Source: Mycoplasmopsis mustelae
GTDB lineage: Bacteria > Bacillota_I > Bacilli_A > Mycoplasmatales > Metamycoplasmataceae
Direction: 5' to 3'
Assembly: GCF_004365095.1 (NCBI RefSeq)
Contig: NZ_SOCN01000001.1
Location: 434,001 to 498,000 of the forward strand
Length of the DNA stretch: 64,000 nucleotides
Shown one piece after another: positions 43,880 to 54,830 of this stretch (its first letter is position 1; the number at the start of each line of letters is the position of its first letter). Both the position numbers and the translations under genes were made by a program. Under the pieces are notes generated by a model. The model saw only the letters and a program-made list of their open reading frames with translations. It searched no databases and was not told where the DNA came from.

Positions 43880-45847
43880 TTATGTCCTTTCGGCAGTTGT
43901 AATTGCGTGTCTAATGTTATCTGCGAAAATTGGTAGTTCTTCTTGTGATTCAGCAGCAGCAGTAGCAAAATGACCACCACCTCCAACCGCTTCACAAATT
44001 ACTTGTACATTAGTATCAATTCCGCGCGCGCTTAGTTTATAAGTTTTTGAATTTGGTAGTTTTGCAACAACAAACGAAGCTTTACGTCCACGCACTTTTA
44101 AAATTTCGTTTGCAGCAATAGAAATCACGTCGCTTGAAGCTTCTTCGTCGGAATAAGCTAAATAATATCCTTCTCTTACTTCAATTATATTTGTTAGTAA
44201 TTTTTTTATTGTTTTTGCTGTTGTGTCATCGTATTTTAGTAAATCTACACTAATTGAGGAATCGGCTCCTTTTGTTTCTAATCAAGCTGAAGCTTCAAAA
44301 GCACGCTTTGAAGTGGATTTAGAAAATTGGGTTGTATCTAAATATATTCCATTTAATAATAGCTGCGCAATTTCTTTTGAAATATCTACTTTATAACTTA
44401 AGAATATTGATAGTTCGGTAACAATTTCTGATGCGGATGATGCATTTGTGTCAACATACATATTAGTTTTAGTACAAAAATCAATACTTTTACCTGGTCT
44501 GTGGTGATCTAAAACAAAAACATTATCACGAACCGAGTTAGCGATTGCATCAATATTATCAGTGCGTTCAGGATGCGATGTATCTACAATAAATATCAGA
44601 CTTCGTTCGCTGGTTAATTTGTTAGCAGTCGCAATTTTGATAAACACGTTTTGTTTTTTAATGTTTTGTAACAAGTTTGTGGTAGTTGCATCAAATGTAG
44701 AAATTGCTATATAAGCTTCTTTATTGAAAGCTTTAGCGATGTTATAAATTCCAAAAGCAGAACCAACTGCGTCTAAATCAGCCAATTTATGCCCGTAAAT
44801 TATTACGTTTTCAATATCAGGGTTTGACATTTTCTTAGCAATTTTTTCAGCAAGTACTCTAATTTTGGTGCGATTATTATCTGAAAGAATTTCAGTATAA
44901 GAACCAAAATAAATTGGTTGCGTGGTATCTGAAAAAATTGCGATCTGATCTCCACCACGTGATTGAGCTTGATTAAGTGCTTTTTTGGCTTGTTCGAGTT
45001 TTTTATTTAATAAACTTCAACCAGTCGCCAAACCAAGCGAAACAGAAAGTTTGATGCTTTCGGTGTTTTTGATTCTTTCGTTAATTTTAGTAAAGATTGC
45101 GAAATTCTCTTGCTTTAATTTTTTAAGAGAAATTTTGTTAGTTATTAAAATAAATTTTCCGTTAGTATATTGACGATAAATTAAGTTATATCTTTCAACA
45201 CATTCGTTTAAAGTGTCAATTATGACTTTGTTAACATTAAATAGTTGCTCTTCGGATAAAACTGATTGTAAGAGTGAATAATTATCAATTTCTAATTCAC
45301 CAATAACTGATTTTTGCTCGTGCATTTCCTTCTTAAATAAAGTTTCTAATGTGATGTCACGGATTATGATACTATTGTTAAGCGGTCAAAACTGTATTTC
45401 ATAGTAGTTATCATTATTTTGTATTGTAATTTTAGTAGTATTGATTTCTTTAAATTGATTGTAATTTGGATCTAATTTAGTTAAGAAATCATTAATTTGT
45501 ATTCCTATAAAACTTTTGTGAAATTTAGAAGTTATGAAATTGCTAGACCATATAATAGTGCGATTAACATCGTAAATGATAATTCCGATACTATTATTAG
45601 TCATTATTTCATCGACAAAATTATCAAAAGAACGCTTAACTAGCTCGCGCGATTTTGTAAAATTTACAATTGAAAAGTATAAAATCGTTAAAATTAACAT
45701 TAAAATTAAAAATAGACCAACAACAAGCAAAATAAGTAGTCTTTGATCTGTGTTAATTAATAAAAAAATAATTAATAAAGCAACGAATAATAATGCTAAA
45801 ACTATGCTAGCTGTTATAAAAAATCATAATTTTTGCTTGTGATTCAT
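43880..45847 (-). CDS. gdpP: Cyclic di-AMP phosphodiesterase GdpP (DHH-DHHA1)
   Basis: A 655-aa membrane enzyme that hydrolyses c-di-AMP to pApA, controlling potassium and osmotic balance. Two N-terminal transmembrane segments (FFITASIVLALLFVALLIIF and LLILLVVGLFLILMLIL) are followed by a PAS-like domain, a degenerate GGDEF domain (YRQYTNGKFILI) and the catalytic DHH/DHHA1 domains: IIYGHKLADLDAVGSA, VLDHHRPG and GGGGHFATAAAES. It contains TGA(Trp) codons throughout. It heads the gdpP-rplI-dnaB operon, a conserved order, and ends 1 nt before the rplI start. Confidence 0.95.
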
Positions 45848-45940
45848 TTAACCCCTTATTTTAAAATAAATTTATTTATTTAAAATATATTTTAATTATA
45901 CAATATTACACTTATTTTTATAGAGATTGCAAAAAGTATA

Positions 45941-45966
45941 AAAAAAACTTCTAATTGAAGTTGTTT
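45941..45966 (-). terminator. Terminator of the nadE-yebC-ZIP operon
   Basis: In minus-strand RNA AACTTC, AATTA loop, GAAGTT is followed by a T-run; it starts at the transporter stop codon. Confidence 0.7.
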
Positions 45967-46982
45967 TAGTGTGAGTGAAAAGATAAAATAATTACTGAAA
46001 AGACGACACCAAGAAATAAGAAAATAATTGTAATCAGTCATTTCTTTTTATTAAAGAACTCGTGATAGAATTCTGGGAAAAATTCTACAAGTGAGGTAAA
46101 TAGAAAAATTCCACCAATTGCTGAATAGATAATGCTTTTAAGATATTCATTTACGAAATCACCACCATAAATACCAATTAAAATGAATGGTAAAAATAAT
46201 GATAAACCTAAAAATGAGATAAATAAAGCTTTTCATGGTGAAAATCCAGCATCTCTTAAACGAACATAAAAAATCATTTCTTCAGGAATTAGGTGTAGAA
46301 TAAGTGATGCAAAATATGCTGTTGTAAGTGCAGAATCACCAGGATTTCCATTTTGACCTGGTATTAGTTGATTTAAACTATAACCAATTAATAATCCTTC
46401 TGGAATTCTATGAGTTAGTAATAAAAGTAGTGCGATAAGTTTTAGTTTACCTTCCACTTTTTGTTTTAATGTGTCTTCGGCTAATTCAATTTTATCTTCT
46501 TGATTATTTAAAAAACTGTCATGTTGATGGTTGTGATGGTGGTTGTTGTGTGAGTGTTGGTGACTAAAAACACTAAGTTTGTTAGAAACCATTAATTTTT
46601 TGTTTAAACGATGTGAAATAACAAATTTAAGCACAAACGCAAAGATTAAACCACTTAATATTCCACCACCGACTAAACCGACGTTTAATAAAAATGCAGA
46701 ATTATGTGTTTCTTCTAAATTTTCTACAATTCCTGAAGAAACTTCTAATGATTCTTTTAAAAATCCATATGTAGACAGCACTATAAAAAAACCAGTAGAA
46801 AAAGCATATAAATAAACTTTATTTTTATGAATACTTTTTCTAAAAAAAGGTAAAAGTAAAGAAAGCAATGTAGGGATGAGTAATAAAGCAAATAAAAATA
46901 AGAAACTTAAAATTAATTTTGACGCTCAAGGAGCATTGATTCCGTTTTCTATCGCGTTATATAAGTTTGTAATTCATTTCAT
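45966..46982 (-). CDS. ZIP-family metal transporter
   Basis: A 338-aa membrane protein with about eight hydrophobic segments and a cytosolic-type loop with a histidine cluster (HQHSHNNHHHNHQH). The metal-path motif LTHRIPEGLLIGYSL and LHLIPEEMIFYVRLRD are ZIP signatures, indicating zinc or related divalent metal uptake. The start MKWITNLYNAIENG at 46982 lies inside the end of yebC and lacks a clear Shine-Dalgarno, suggesting translational coupling. Two TGA(Trp) codons near the N-terminus make this start credible. Confidence 0.88.
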
Positions 46983-47713
46983 TGTTTTTGTGTAATTTCT
47001 ATATTATGAAAGACATCTTGAACATCATCATCCTCTTTGAGTTTTTCGACAAAATCTAATAATTTTGCTTCCTTTTCTGTTTCATAGGCTACATATATAT
47101 TTGGAATATAAGTAACTTCACATTGGATGAAGTCTTCTATTTTTAATTGAGTTTCAATTGCGTTTTTGAATTCACTGAAATTTTCAGGTGCACACAACGC
47201 AATTAAACTATCTTCTGTAGTTTTTACGTCTTCCACACCGTTTTCTAACGCAAAAACCATAAAATCATCTTCATTAATTAATGATTTTGAAATTTCAATA
47301 ATTCCTTTTTTATCAAAAGAAAAAGGAATTTGTCCAGTTTTGCCTAAAGTGGCATTTTGCTTGTTAAAATATGCTTGAATGTTTGATTTAACACGATTGA
47401 TATTGTCACTTAAAGTGACAACAATAAAAGTAGCACCACCACTTATAGTAGCATTAAAGATTAATTCAGTGAATGATTCTGAACCTTTGGTTCCAGTTGC
47501 TTTTGTAATTGCTCTTTCAATGTTATCTTTAGGCATATTCTTTGCTTTTGCTTTGGAAATAGCAAGTTTTAACGTTGGATTTTTATCGGGATCTGGTCCT
47601 GATTGTGCTGCAACAAAAATTTCTTTTGATAATTTTTGGAAAATTTTTCCTCTGGCCGCATCTTGTGCGCCTTTTCTATGAGCGATATTTGCTGAGTGTG
47701 AGTGTCCAGCCAT
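46949..47713 (-). CDS. YebC/TACO1-family translational or transcriptional regulator
   Basis: At 254 aa this begins MAGHSHSANIAHRKGAQDAARGK, the family hallmark, and continues with KLSKEIFVAAQSGPDPDKNP. YebC/TACO1 proteins help translation of difficult (e.g. polyproline) stretches or act as DNA-binding regulators. Under code 4 a TGA at 46979 adds WNELQTYITR before TAG at 46949, so it overlaps the ZIP gene by 34 bp. AGGAGAAACT precedes the ATG. It is 8 nt downstream of nadE. Confidence 0.92.
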
Positions 47714-47721
47714 AGTTTCTC

Positions 47722-48513
47722 CTATCTAACTTTGTTTGGTTTGTAAATTTTATCGCGTTTATGTTGTGAAATTTTGTGTTTGTATTGAATTTTTTTAATA
47801 GTTCCCTGTGATAAGTATTTCTTAATTTCACTTGGTTGATTAAGATGGTTTAAATAAAAATCTAATTCTTGGTAACTAAATCCCAGCTCGTTTTCATCGG
47901 TTTGACCATCTCATAATCCAGCAGATGGTTTTTTATTTATTATGCTGTCTGGTACCTTTAAAAGTTTAGCTAAAAAACCTACTTCGGCTTTAGTAAGTTG
48001 GCAAATTGGTAGTAAATCTGCGCCACCATCACCATATTTAGTAAAATAACCAATATAAATTTCGTCAGCATTATCGGTTCCTAAAACTAAAGAGTTATTT
48101 TCTTGCGCTTTTGCATATAAAGTTGTCATTCTTAAACGAGGCTTAATATTAGCAATAGCCAAGGAATTCGATAGCTTTAATTGCTTGCTAATGGTATTGA
48201 AAGTTTCGGTTAGATTTATAGTTTCGAATTTTGTATGAAAATCAGATTCTAATTGTTGGATGTGTTTCAAATCTTCTTGAGTCATTTTTTGAATTGGCAT
48301 CACAAAACCAAAAGTATGTTTTGGGGCAACTGAATGTGCTAGTGCGTAAGTTAATGCTGAATCAATTCCGCCGCTAATTCCTACTACAAAACCATTAGAA
48401 TTAGATTGTTTTAACTTATTTGCTAAAAATCTTTGTATGGTTTTGATGTATTTTTTTGCTTTTTGTTCGTCAAAACTATATGAAAAACCATTATATTTGG
48501 TTATTAAACTCAT
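47722..48513 (-). CDS. nadE: NAD synthetase (ammonia-dependent)
   Basis: A 263-aa enzyme that amidates nicotinate adenine dinucleotide to NAD with ATP and ammonia. PP-loop VVGISGGIDSALTYALA (about 43-59), then GTDNADEIYIGYFTKYGDGGADLLP and LTKAEVGFLAKLLKVP. There is no glutaminase domain, so the short ammonia-dependent form. One TGA is Trp (AGLWDGQTDENELG). GAAAGGTTGAATA precedes the ATG. It is first in the operon with yebC and the ZIP transporter. Confidence 0.95.
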
Positions 48514-48607
48514 TATTCAACCTTTCTAATTAAGTCTTATAACATCTTTATAATTATAAATGTAATTATTTTTATTTAAAATTAATTTTTAGAGAGTCAA
48601 TGTATAA

Positions 48608-48639
48608 TAAAAAAGCACCTTGTATTAAGTGCTTTTTTA
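48608..48639 (-). terminator. Terminator of the rplK-rplA operon
   Basis: AAAAAAGCAC stem pairs with GTGCTTTTTT. It ends at the rplA stop codon. Confidence 0.8.
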
Positions 48640-49332
48640 TTTTTCTATTTTAATTTTTACACTTGGTCCCATCGATGCTGAAACGGTTAGGTTTAGCATA
48701 TATGTTCCTTTAACCGCCGCTGGTTTAAGTTTTTTAATTAAAGAAATTAAAGTTCTAGCGTTCTCTGCTAAATCTTTTGTGCTCATACTTGCTTTACCGA
48801 TTAAAGAGTGCACGATTCCGGCTTTGTCTGTACGATAATTTGCTTTTCCTTTTTTTAGTTCTTCAACAGCTTTTTCGGGTGTTGGAGTTACTGTTCCGGT
48901 TTTAGGGTTAGGCATTAAGCCTTTAGGTCCTAAAACTTTTCCATATTTTCCTAGTAAAGGCATCATTGTAGGATCAGCAACCATAACATCAAAATCAAAA
49001 TTTGATTCTTTGATTTTTTGTTCTAATGCCGGACCATCTAATACTATGTCTGCCCCTGCTTCTTTCGCAAGTTTTTGTTTTTCTACGTTATTTGTAGCCA
49101 CTAAAACTTTAACAGTTTTTCCTGTTCCGTTTGGTAATAAAACAGCTCCACGTAGTTGTTGGTCTGCTTTACGAACATCTAAATTTAAGTTGAAAGATAA
49201 ATCAATTGAAGCATCAAATTTTGCGTATGCTGTTTTTTTTGCTAATTCAATTGCTTCTTCTAGTTCGTAAGCAACAGTTCTATCAAAAGATTCTCGAGCA
49301 GCTTTTAATTTTTTAGGTAATCTTCTCGCCAT
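48637..49332 (-). CDS. rplA: Ribosomal protein L1
   Basis: A 231-aa protein of the L1 stalk, beginning MARRLPKKLKAARESFDR. It has FDASIDLSFNLNLDVRKADQQLRGAVLLPNGTGK and the family signature MPNPKTGTVTP, with the C-terminal MLNLTVSASMGPSVKI. It overlaps rplK by one base (TAATG). In bacteria L1 represses this operon by binding its own leader; a matching site lies at 49944-49973. Confidence 0.97.
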   Translation of the reverse strand: MARRLPKKLKAARESFDRTVAYELEEAIELAKKTAYAKFDASIDLSFNLNLDVRKADQQLRGAVLLPNGTGKTVKVLVATNNVEKQKLAKEAGADIVLDGPALEQKIKESNFDFDVMVADPTMMPLLGKYGKVLGPKGLMPNPKTGTVTPTPEKAVEELKKGKANYRTDKAGIVHSLIGKASMSTKDLAENARTLISLIKKLKPAAVKGTYMLNLTVSASMGPSVKIKIEK

Positions 49333-49916
49333 TATTCTGCTCCTTCTTTTTCATCACTAATTGTACGTACTTCAATTGTTTGACCTTTAGTTTCATTTAA
49401 TTTTTCTTGGTCGGCTTGTAATGCTGCTTCTTTTGCGGCAGCTAATGACGCAGCCTTTGCAGCAGCTTTAGCTTCCGCTTTAGCTTTAAATATATCATCT
49501 CAACCCTCGATTAAAACACCCATTTGTTTTGCGGTTCCTGCAACTATGGACATAGCTGCAAAAATATCATTTGTGTTTAGGTCGGGTAATTTATATTCTG
49601 CGATTTCTTTTAATTGTTCTTTAGTAATTGTTCCAACAATAGTAGTTTTAGAGTTTTTAGAACCTGATTTTAATTTTGCTGCTTGCATAATTTTATATGA
49701 AGCAGGTGCTGTGAATAGCTTAAATTCAAAGCTTTTGTCTTTGTAAACTGTAATTTTTACAGGAACTGGTTCATCACCTCTATCTCTAGTGGCATCGTTA
49801 AATGCTCTAGTGAATTCTGGCATGTTAACACCAACCCCGGCCAATGCAGGACCTGGTTTAGCTTTTCCGGCAATAAATTGCAATTTAGCAACACGTTGAA
49901 TTTCTTTTTTTGCCAT
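49332..49916 (-). CDS. rplK: Ribosomal protein L11 with a C-terminal extension
   Basis: A 194-aa protein beginning MAKKEIQRVAKLQFIAGKAKPGPALAGVGVN. It has the rRNA-binding C-terminal domain (KSGSKNSKTTIVGTITKEQLKEIAEYKLPDLN...AGTAKQMGV). The usual protein ends near residue 142. After a TGA(Trp) at residue 139 this one continues for about 55 residues, rich in Ala, Lys and Glu (FKAKAEAKAAAKAASLAAAKE), probably helical. L11 forms the stalk base with L10/L12 and contacts elongation factors. Confidence 0.95.
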
Positions 49917-49943
49917 TTTGTTTAATAGAATCCTTTCGATAAT

Positions 49944-49973
49944 TGTGGTATACGATTAAATTAATCTCCCACA
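49944..49973 (-). promoter_or_regulatory. Probable L1 autoregulatory operator in the rplK leader
   Basis: The minus-strand RNA reads TGTGGGAG, an ATTAATTTAAT hairpin, then TATACCACA. This copies the L1-binding helix of 23S rRNA, where GGTGGGAG faces AATACCACC with the same asymmetric loop. It sits about 30 nt before the rplK ATG. Confidence 0.65.
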
Positions 49974-50008
49974 TCTGGCAATTTAATAAATTGCTATATT
50001 ATTATATT

Positions 50009-50037
50009 AAAAAAGGTTATTTATATAAACCCTTTTT
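50009..50037 (-). terminator. Terminator of the peptidase lipoprotein operon
   Basis: In minus-strand RNA AAAAAGGGTT, loop TATATAAAT, AACCTTTTTT. It lies about 35 nt after the stop at 50074. Confidence 0.7.
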
Positions 50038-50073
50038 CATATTTTTTTATACTATAGTATAGTAATAAAGATT

Positions 50074-52170
50074 TTATAATTCAATCATTTCAAATTTTTT
50101 TGGTGCTCTTTTAATCTCTTTTAAAAGTTTATTTTTAAAAGAATTTGAATTACTATTTGTTTCGTATCCAAAGTAATCAAAATCATATGAATTCAATAAA
50201 CCAAAACCATATCCATCATTACCTAAATTTTGCATAAATAAAGCAACCATATTCATGTTTTCATCAAAAACCACGCTTCCTGAAGCTCCTGAGGTTAAAT
50301 CATATTTATTATCTGATGAATCATTTAATATAAAAGAATTAAAATTTCCGTATTTAGTAAAAGGATAGTCTTGATCATTTATTATAACTTCTTCAATTTT
50401 ATTAATAATATGTTCGCGGTATCTTAAACCGGAAAAACCGGCATGAGCATCTACCGGGAAAGAAGCAACGTAATATTTTACATAATTATCATTTTGTAAA
50501 TATTTTGTTTGCTTGCTTAATTTTAGATTTGGTAATTTAGCTCAATTGTTTAAATAATTTAAAATTTGAGTTTTACCTTTTTGTTTGGCTTGCTCTAATA
50601 AATGTTTAATATCAATTATATTAATTGAAATATCGGCATCATTTAAATTTTTATATCTTTGATTTTGGGTATATTGTTGTCCATTTCTATTATATTGATT
50701 TTCTGCTTGTCAAAAATTAAGAATAAAATTATCAGGCTTTATATTAATAGAAATTTCAGAATTGATATTAGCTATCTTTTGATCATCAAAATCAGGAATG
50801 ATTAGTTTTTGTGAAATTCTAGGATTACCTCAATTTTTTTGTAATATATCGCTTACATGTCTATTGGTAATAAAATAATACCTTTGATCATTTGGATCGC
50901 TTGGTTTTACTTTTGCAATCATTGTAGATGTTCCACCACCTAGAACAAATACCCGTTTTTTTATATTATCAAATAATTCTCTTTTTTGATTAGTTAGAAC
51001 ACGTTGTGCGCTATATACTTTGTTATTTGAATCATAAGCTCTTTCGTTAGTTGATAATTTTGCATGTAAATCATCTGTTAAATAATTTTCAGATAATGAA
51101 AATAATCTATCATCATTTTGATTTGCTAAATAAGTAATTTCGGTGATTGTATTAAATTTATCAAACAGATCTTGATTTACATCATTAAAACTAAAGTGTT
51201 TTTGATTGTCCTTGTGTGATAAAACAAGCCTAATTGTATTATTTTCTAAAAAGACATCATAGTTATAATTTTGGTCTTTGAATCGGTGTTTTTTGTTATC
51301 TATTAAATCGTCTAAATCAACATCAATTACAATTGGTTGATTTTGAAATTGATTAAAAAATCTATTTAAAATTTTTTGTAAAGTAAATCTAATTTTTCTG
51401 TTGTGGTAAGGTTTATCTAAAAAATTAGTTATTTCCTTTTTAAAAATTAATTGACCATTTTCAATGGTTAATTCGTCATTTGAAATATGAGATAACATAA
51501 TTTGATGTTTTAAAACTAACATTTCATTATTATCTTTAAAATAAACCTGTAAATCGGGAATTTTAGCAAATACAGAGTTTCTTTCGATAAAATTTGGCGT
51601 AAATCATTTTGGCAGATCTATGTATTGATTACCTTTATTTACAATAAATGAAAGAACCTTATTCATTTCGTTTCTAAAATATAAATTCATTAAAGAGATA
51701 TTATTTGGTGTTTTTGACAAAACAACATTTTTTGGAAATTCTGTTTTGTCAAAAAGAAGTTTTGGATTTTTTAAATCCCCTTGAGAACTTAATAAAGTCT
51801 TAATATTAATTTTTGTTAACTCTGGAAATTGATATTTTTCTGCTATTTTATTATCTTCTTTTTTGTGAATTCATTTTGCTTTTTCATCAATTTTGGTTTT
51901 TGGTTTTATGGTATGTATTTGTTCAATTTTAGTAATATTTGATTCTTTATCTGATGTTTTCATTTTTTTGGTTTGTTTTGGTGTTTTGAATTCATCAGGT
52001 TTTTGAGGTTCCTCGGGTTTTGAAACTTTGTTTACATCATTAACATTTTCTTTTTTAGAAATTTCTAAATCATTGTTTTTTGAATTATTTTGCGTTGCTT
52101 GTTGGCACGAAATATATAACAGGGATGTACTAGATAGAGATAAATATAGTAATAATTTCTTTAATTTCAT
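50074..52170 (-). CDS. Mycoplasma immunoglobulin protease-like lipoprotein (DUF31/MIP family)
   Basis: A 698-aa lipoprotein with signal MKLKKLLLYLSLSSTSLLYISC and lipobox cysteine 22. A Pro/Lys-rich linker follows (to about 100). The C-terminal half is a trypsin-like fold: His in YFITNRHVS (about 438), Asp in NDADISI, and Ser in LTSGASGSV (about 631). This is the organisation of the DUF31/MIP proteases that cleave host antibodies in the MIB-MIP system. No MIB-like partner is seen next to it; the gene is co-transcribed with the PotD-like gene 2 nt upstream. Substrate is inferred from family. Confidence 0.82.
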
Positions 52171-52172
52171 AA

Positions 52173-54032
52173 TTAACGCTTTGTTTTAAAATAAAAGTAT
52201 GTATTAAGTTCGGAGTTTAATTTATCATTTACTCCACCTATTTTTTCGTGATTAATTGTTTTATCATTAAGGTCTATTTCATAGATTTTAATTACTTTTT
52301 GATCGTATGTATTATCATCGTTTATAAAATAATTTCGGAGAATTATTTTGTAATCTACATTAGTTGTAGGGGTATATCCAATAAAATCAAAGTTAATTAA
52401 ATTTAAGTATTTCTTGGATAAATATTCCTTAAAATTTTCGTTTGAAAAATCAATATGTGAGAGTGAAAAAGCAATTTTATTTATTACATTTTCTGTTTTT
52501 ACTTCGTTAATATCTAAAATATTCATAAATGCATTTTTTAAAAGTTCGTTAGAAATAATTTTATTTTTCACAAAGATGTTGAATTTTTTTAGATCTGTAT
52601 TATTTGGTTTATTTTCGATGGTAGTTTTATAAATCTTAATTAATTCGTTTTTTAAATTATTAAAATAATCTGCATTTTTGTCGATAGTTTTGTTTTTATT
52701 TTTGCTAGCTAATTCTTGAAGTAATTCATCTCTAAATGCGTAGCTTAAATATGTATCATATAAATTAATCATTGCAGTTTCAACACCATATGTTTGTCCG
52801 TCATTTAAATTGTTATATAGAGTTTTAGATAGCATGTTATAAAGTTGTTTTTCTGTTGGTTCAGATATTTTTTGAGCCACTACCAACCCGTCAACTAAAA
52901 GAATATTTTCGTTGAACTTAATAGATTGAATGGTTCCGTCTTCTATAGTTTTTTCTACTTTTATTTGTTTTCCAGTTACTTCATCTTCTTTAGTATAAAA
53001 AGCCTTAAAATTATTATCATCTGAATAATATGCATCTAATGCATCACCGTTATACATTATTGCTGAATTTACATCATTTCGATTCATATCTAATAATGAT
53101 GCAATAATTCCCTGCCCATCTGGGTTAAATGAAACTTTTTTACTAGAAGTAATTTTAGTATCTGTTGACGAATTGATTAAATTTACAAAATTATTTATTT
53201 GTTGTTGATAGTTTTCTTCGCAGACATCACCCGTGTGTGTTGTTAAGGTATTATTTTTATTAGGAAAATTGAATGAAGAACCATATAACATATTAGCACG
53301 AACAGCATCTGTTATAACTAGTTGATTATATCCTAATGAATTGGCGGTCCTGATTATATTGAAAAGTGAATTAGGTTTTAGGTATTTATCTATTGTGTTT
53401 CATCCATCTTTTTTTGAATATTCTTGAATAGTTTTTCTTAGATTTTTTTCCAAGATCTCGTTTGTAATTTCTTTTTGATCTTTTTGTTTTAAAGGATTAT
53501 AAGCGAAAACGGCATCTTGGACGTAATAAGGTACAAAGTATTCTCATAGATGTCTATATGTTCCATCGTTTTCTTTTCCTAAATCTTTTAGTTCGTCGTC
53601 GTATGCACTTAAATGAGCAAAAACAACAGGAGTATAAATTTTTTGTAATGCTATTTTTAAGTCTGTTTCCGTTTTAATAGGTTCTTGTGGCATAAGAAGT
53701 TGATTAAAATTAATTTTTTTAATTAAACCTTTATGAATTAATGCTATTGCTTGAAAGTCACTACCGATACCTGCGACTGCTTTATGGTTGCTTAATGCAA
53801 TAGTAAATTCATTGATTTCGTTAAACTCTTTATATTCAAAATTTTCCGATAAAGCAGGTTCTACAGTTTCTTTTTCAATATATGATTTGTAATTATAAAA
53901 TGCAGGTTTAAATTGATGTGTTGCTTTGTAAGAACTAATCGAAATAACAAAAATTCCAATAAGTAAAAGTACTATAGAAATAGTAATTTTTTTAATGTTT
54001 TTAATACTAAAAAATTCTTTGATCTTTTCCAT
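52173..54032 (-). CDS. PotD-like polyamine-binding protein, membrane anchored
   Basis: At 619 aa it begins MEKIKEFFSIKNIKKITISIVLLLIGIFV, a signal anchor without a lipobox cysteine. Blocks seen in mycoplasma PotD-type spermidine/putrescine-binding proteins occur in order: FKPAFYNYKSYI, YKEFNEINEFTIALSNHKAVAGIGSDFQA, WEYFVPYYVQDAVFAYN, TDAVRANMLYG and NGDALDAYYSDDN. The long Lys/Asn-rich remainder is less clear. PotABC genes are not adjacent, so it may be an orphan or have a changed role. A TGA(Trp) at 53544 joins two open stretches. ATG 54032 has only AAGAAG upstream; an in-frame ATA after AAAGGA is an alternative start. Confidence 0.65.
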
Positions 54033-54122
54033 CTTCTTTGGTATGAAATCCTTTCAAATTAATGACTTAATTTTATATTTTATAAATTTTATTAGATTCA
54101 GAAAATATAAAAGAAAAAAATA

Positions 54123-54149
54123 AAAAAAGTACGATTGCTCGTACTTTTT
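54123..54149 (-). terminator. Terminator of rnpB
   Basis: AAAAAGTACGA and TCGTACTTTTT form an 11-bp stem around TTGC, with a T-run on the minus strand. Confidence 0.8.
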
Positions 54150-54432
54150 GCATCATAAGCCGTGTTCTGTGCTTCATTTAAAACGAAGTGCTGATAATTT
54201 ATCTAACATATAAAATGTTCCATTTTCTAATTCATTTCTTAGTTAATGGTTCCCCTACCAAATTTGGGTTTCTAGTTCGTGGAGTTTACCGCGTTTCACT
54301 ACTCTCGTCTCTGTGGCACTAGTCGTCTAGGCTTAAACTTATTAGGTTTAACACGATCACTACTAACATCGCAGTTAGTACTAGCACGGACTTTCCTCTA
54401 CTATTTAGGATAGCAGCTATCAGCTGACGCAA
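54150..54432 (-). ncRNA. rnpB: RNase P RNA
   Basis: The catalytic RNA of RNase P, which matures tRNA 5' ends. The minus strand has the conserved core GAGGAAAGTCCGTGCTAGTAC near the 5' end, GCAGTT...ACTGCGATG-type P-helices, and AGAACACGGCTTATG at the 3' end; these two blocks form the P4 region. The 5' end is near 54430, just after a TATAAT on the minus strand (54437-54442). Length about 280 nt, in the low-GC type-B-like range. Confidence 0.85.
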
Positions 54433-54436
54433 ATAT

Positions 54437-54442
54437 ATTATA
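54437..54442 (-). promoter_or_regulatory. -10 element of rnpB
   Basis: TATAAT on the minus strand lies about 7 nt before the RNase P RNA 5' end. Confidence 0.6.
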
Positions 54443-54486
54443 AATTAAAACAGAAAAATAAAAAAATTTTATCAAATGTATCGAAT

Positions 54487-54531
54487 AAAAATAACTTTTA
54501 TATTGATGTTTATAGCAAAAAAGTTATTTTT
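54487..54531. repeat. 13-bp inverted repeat in the rnpB-rpsT spacer
   Basis: AAAAATAACTTTT (54487-54499) and its exact complement (54519-54531) flank a 19-nt loop, with a T-rich tail on the plus strand. No gene precedes it on that strand. The rest of 54433-54830 shows only the two promoters. Confidence 0.5.
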
Positions 54532-54779
54532 ATTTTTTATTTGTTTATACAAAAATATGTGTATTTTTATGAATAAATCACTTGAGATTTATAATTATTA
54601 AAAAATGTGTCTCGATTCCAAAAAAATTATTTTTTAAATAAAAATTTAATTTTATTCTACATTAAAACCAAAATCTTAATTTTATGTGTTTTTACTTTTT
54701 AACTATATTATAGTGATAAAAGTAATTTTTTTATTAAAATTTAGAATAATTTATGATTAAACTTTTTTATAAAAAAAGA

Positions 54780-54785
54780 TATAAT
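54780..54785 (+). promoter_or_regulatory. -10 element of rpsT
   Basis: TATAAT, followed after about 25 nt by AAAAAGGGGGT as the ribosome binding site of rpsT. Confidence 0.5.
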
Positions 54786-54830
54786 TTGAAAGATTTTTCA
54801 ATTAAATTTAGAAAAAGGGGGTCATTTTAA

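Noticed and set aside
43879-43995. N-terminal extension of L9 in the same open frame
   Set aside because: It lies wholly inside gdpP and encodes no L9 sequence; the family start MKIILLKD has its own Shine-Dalgarno.
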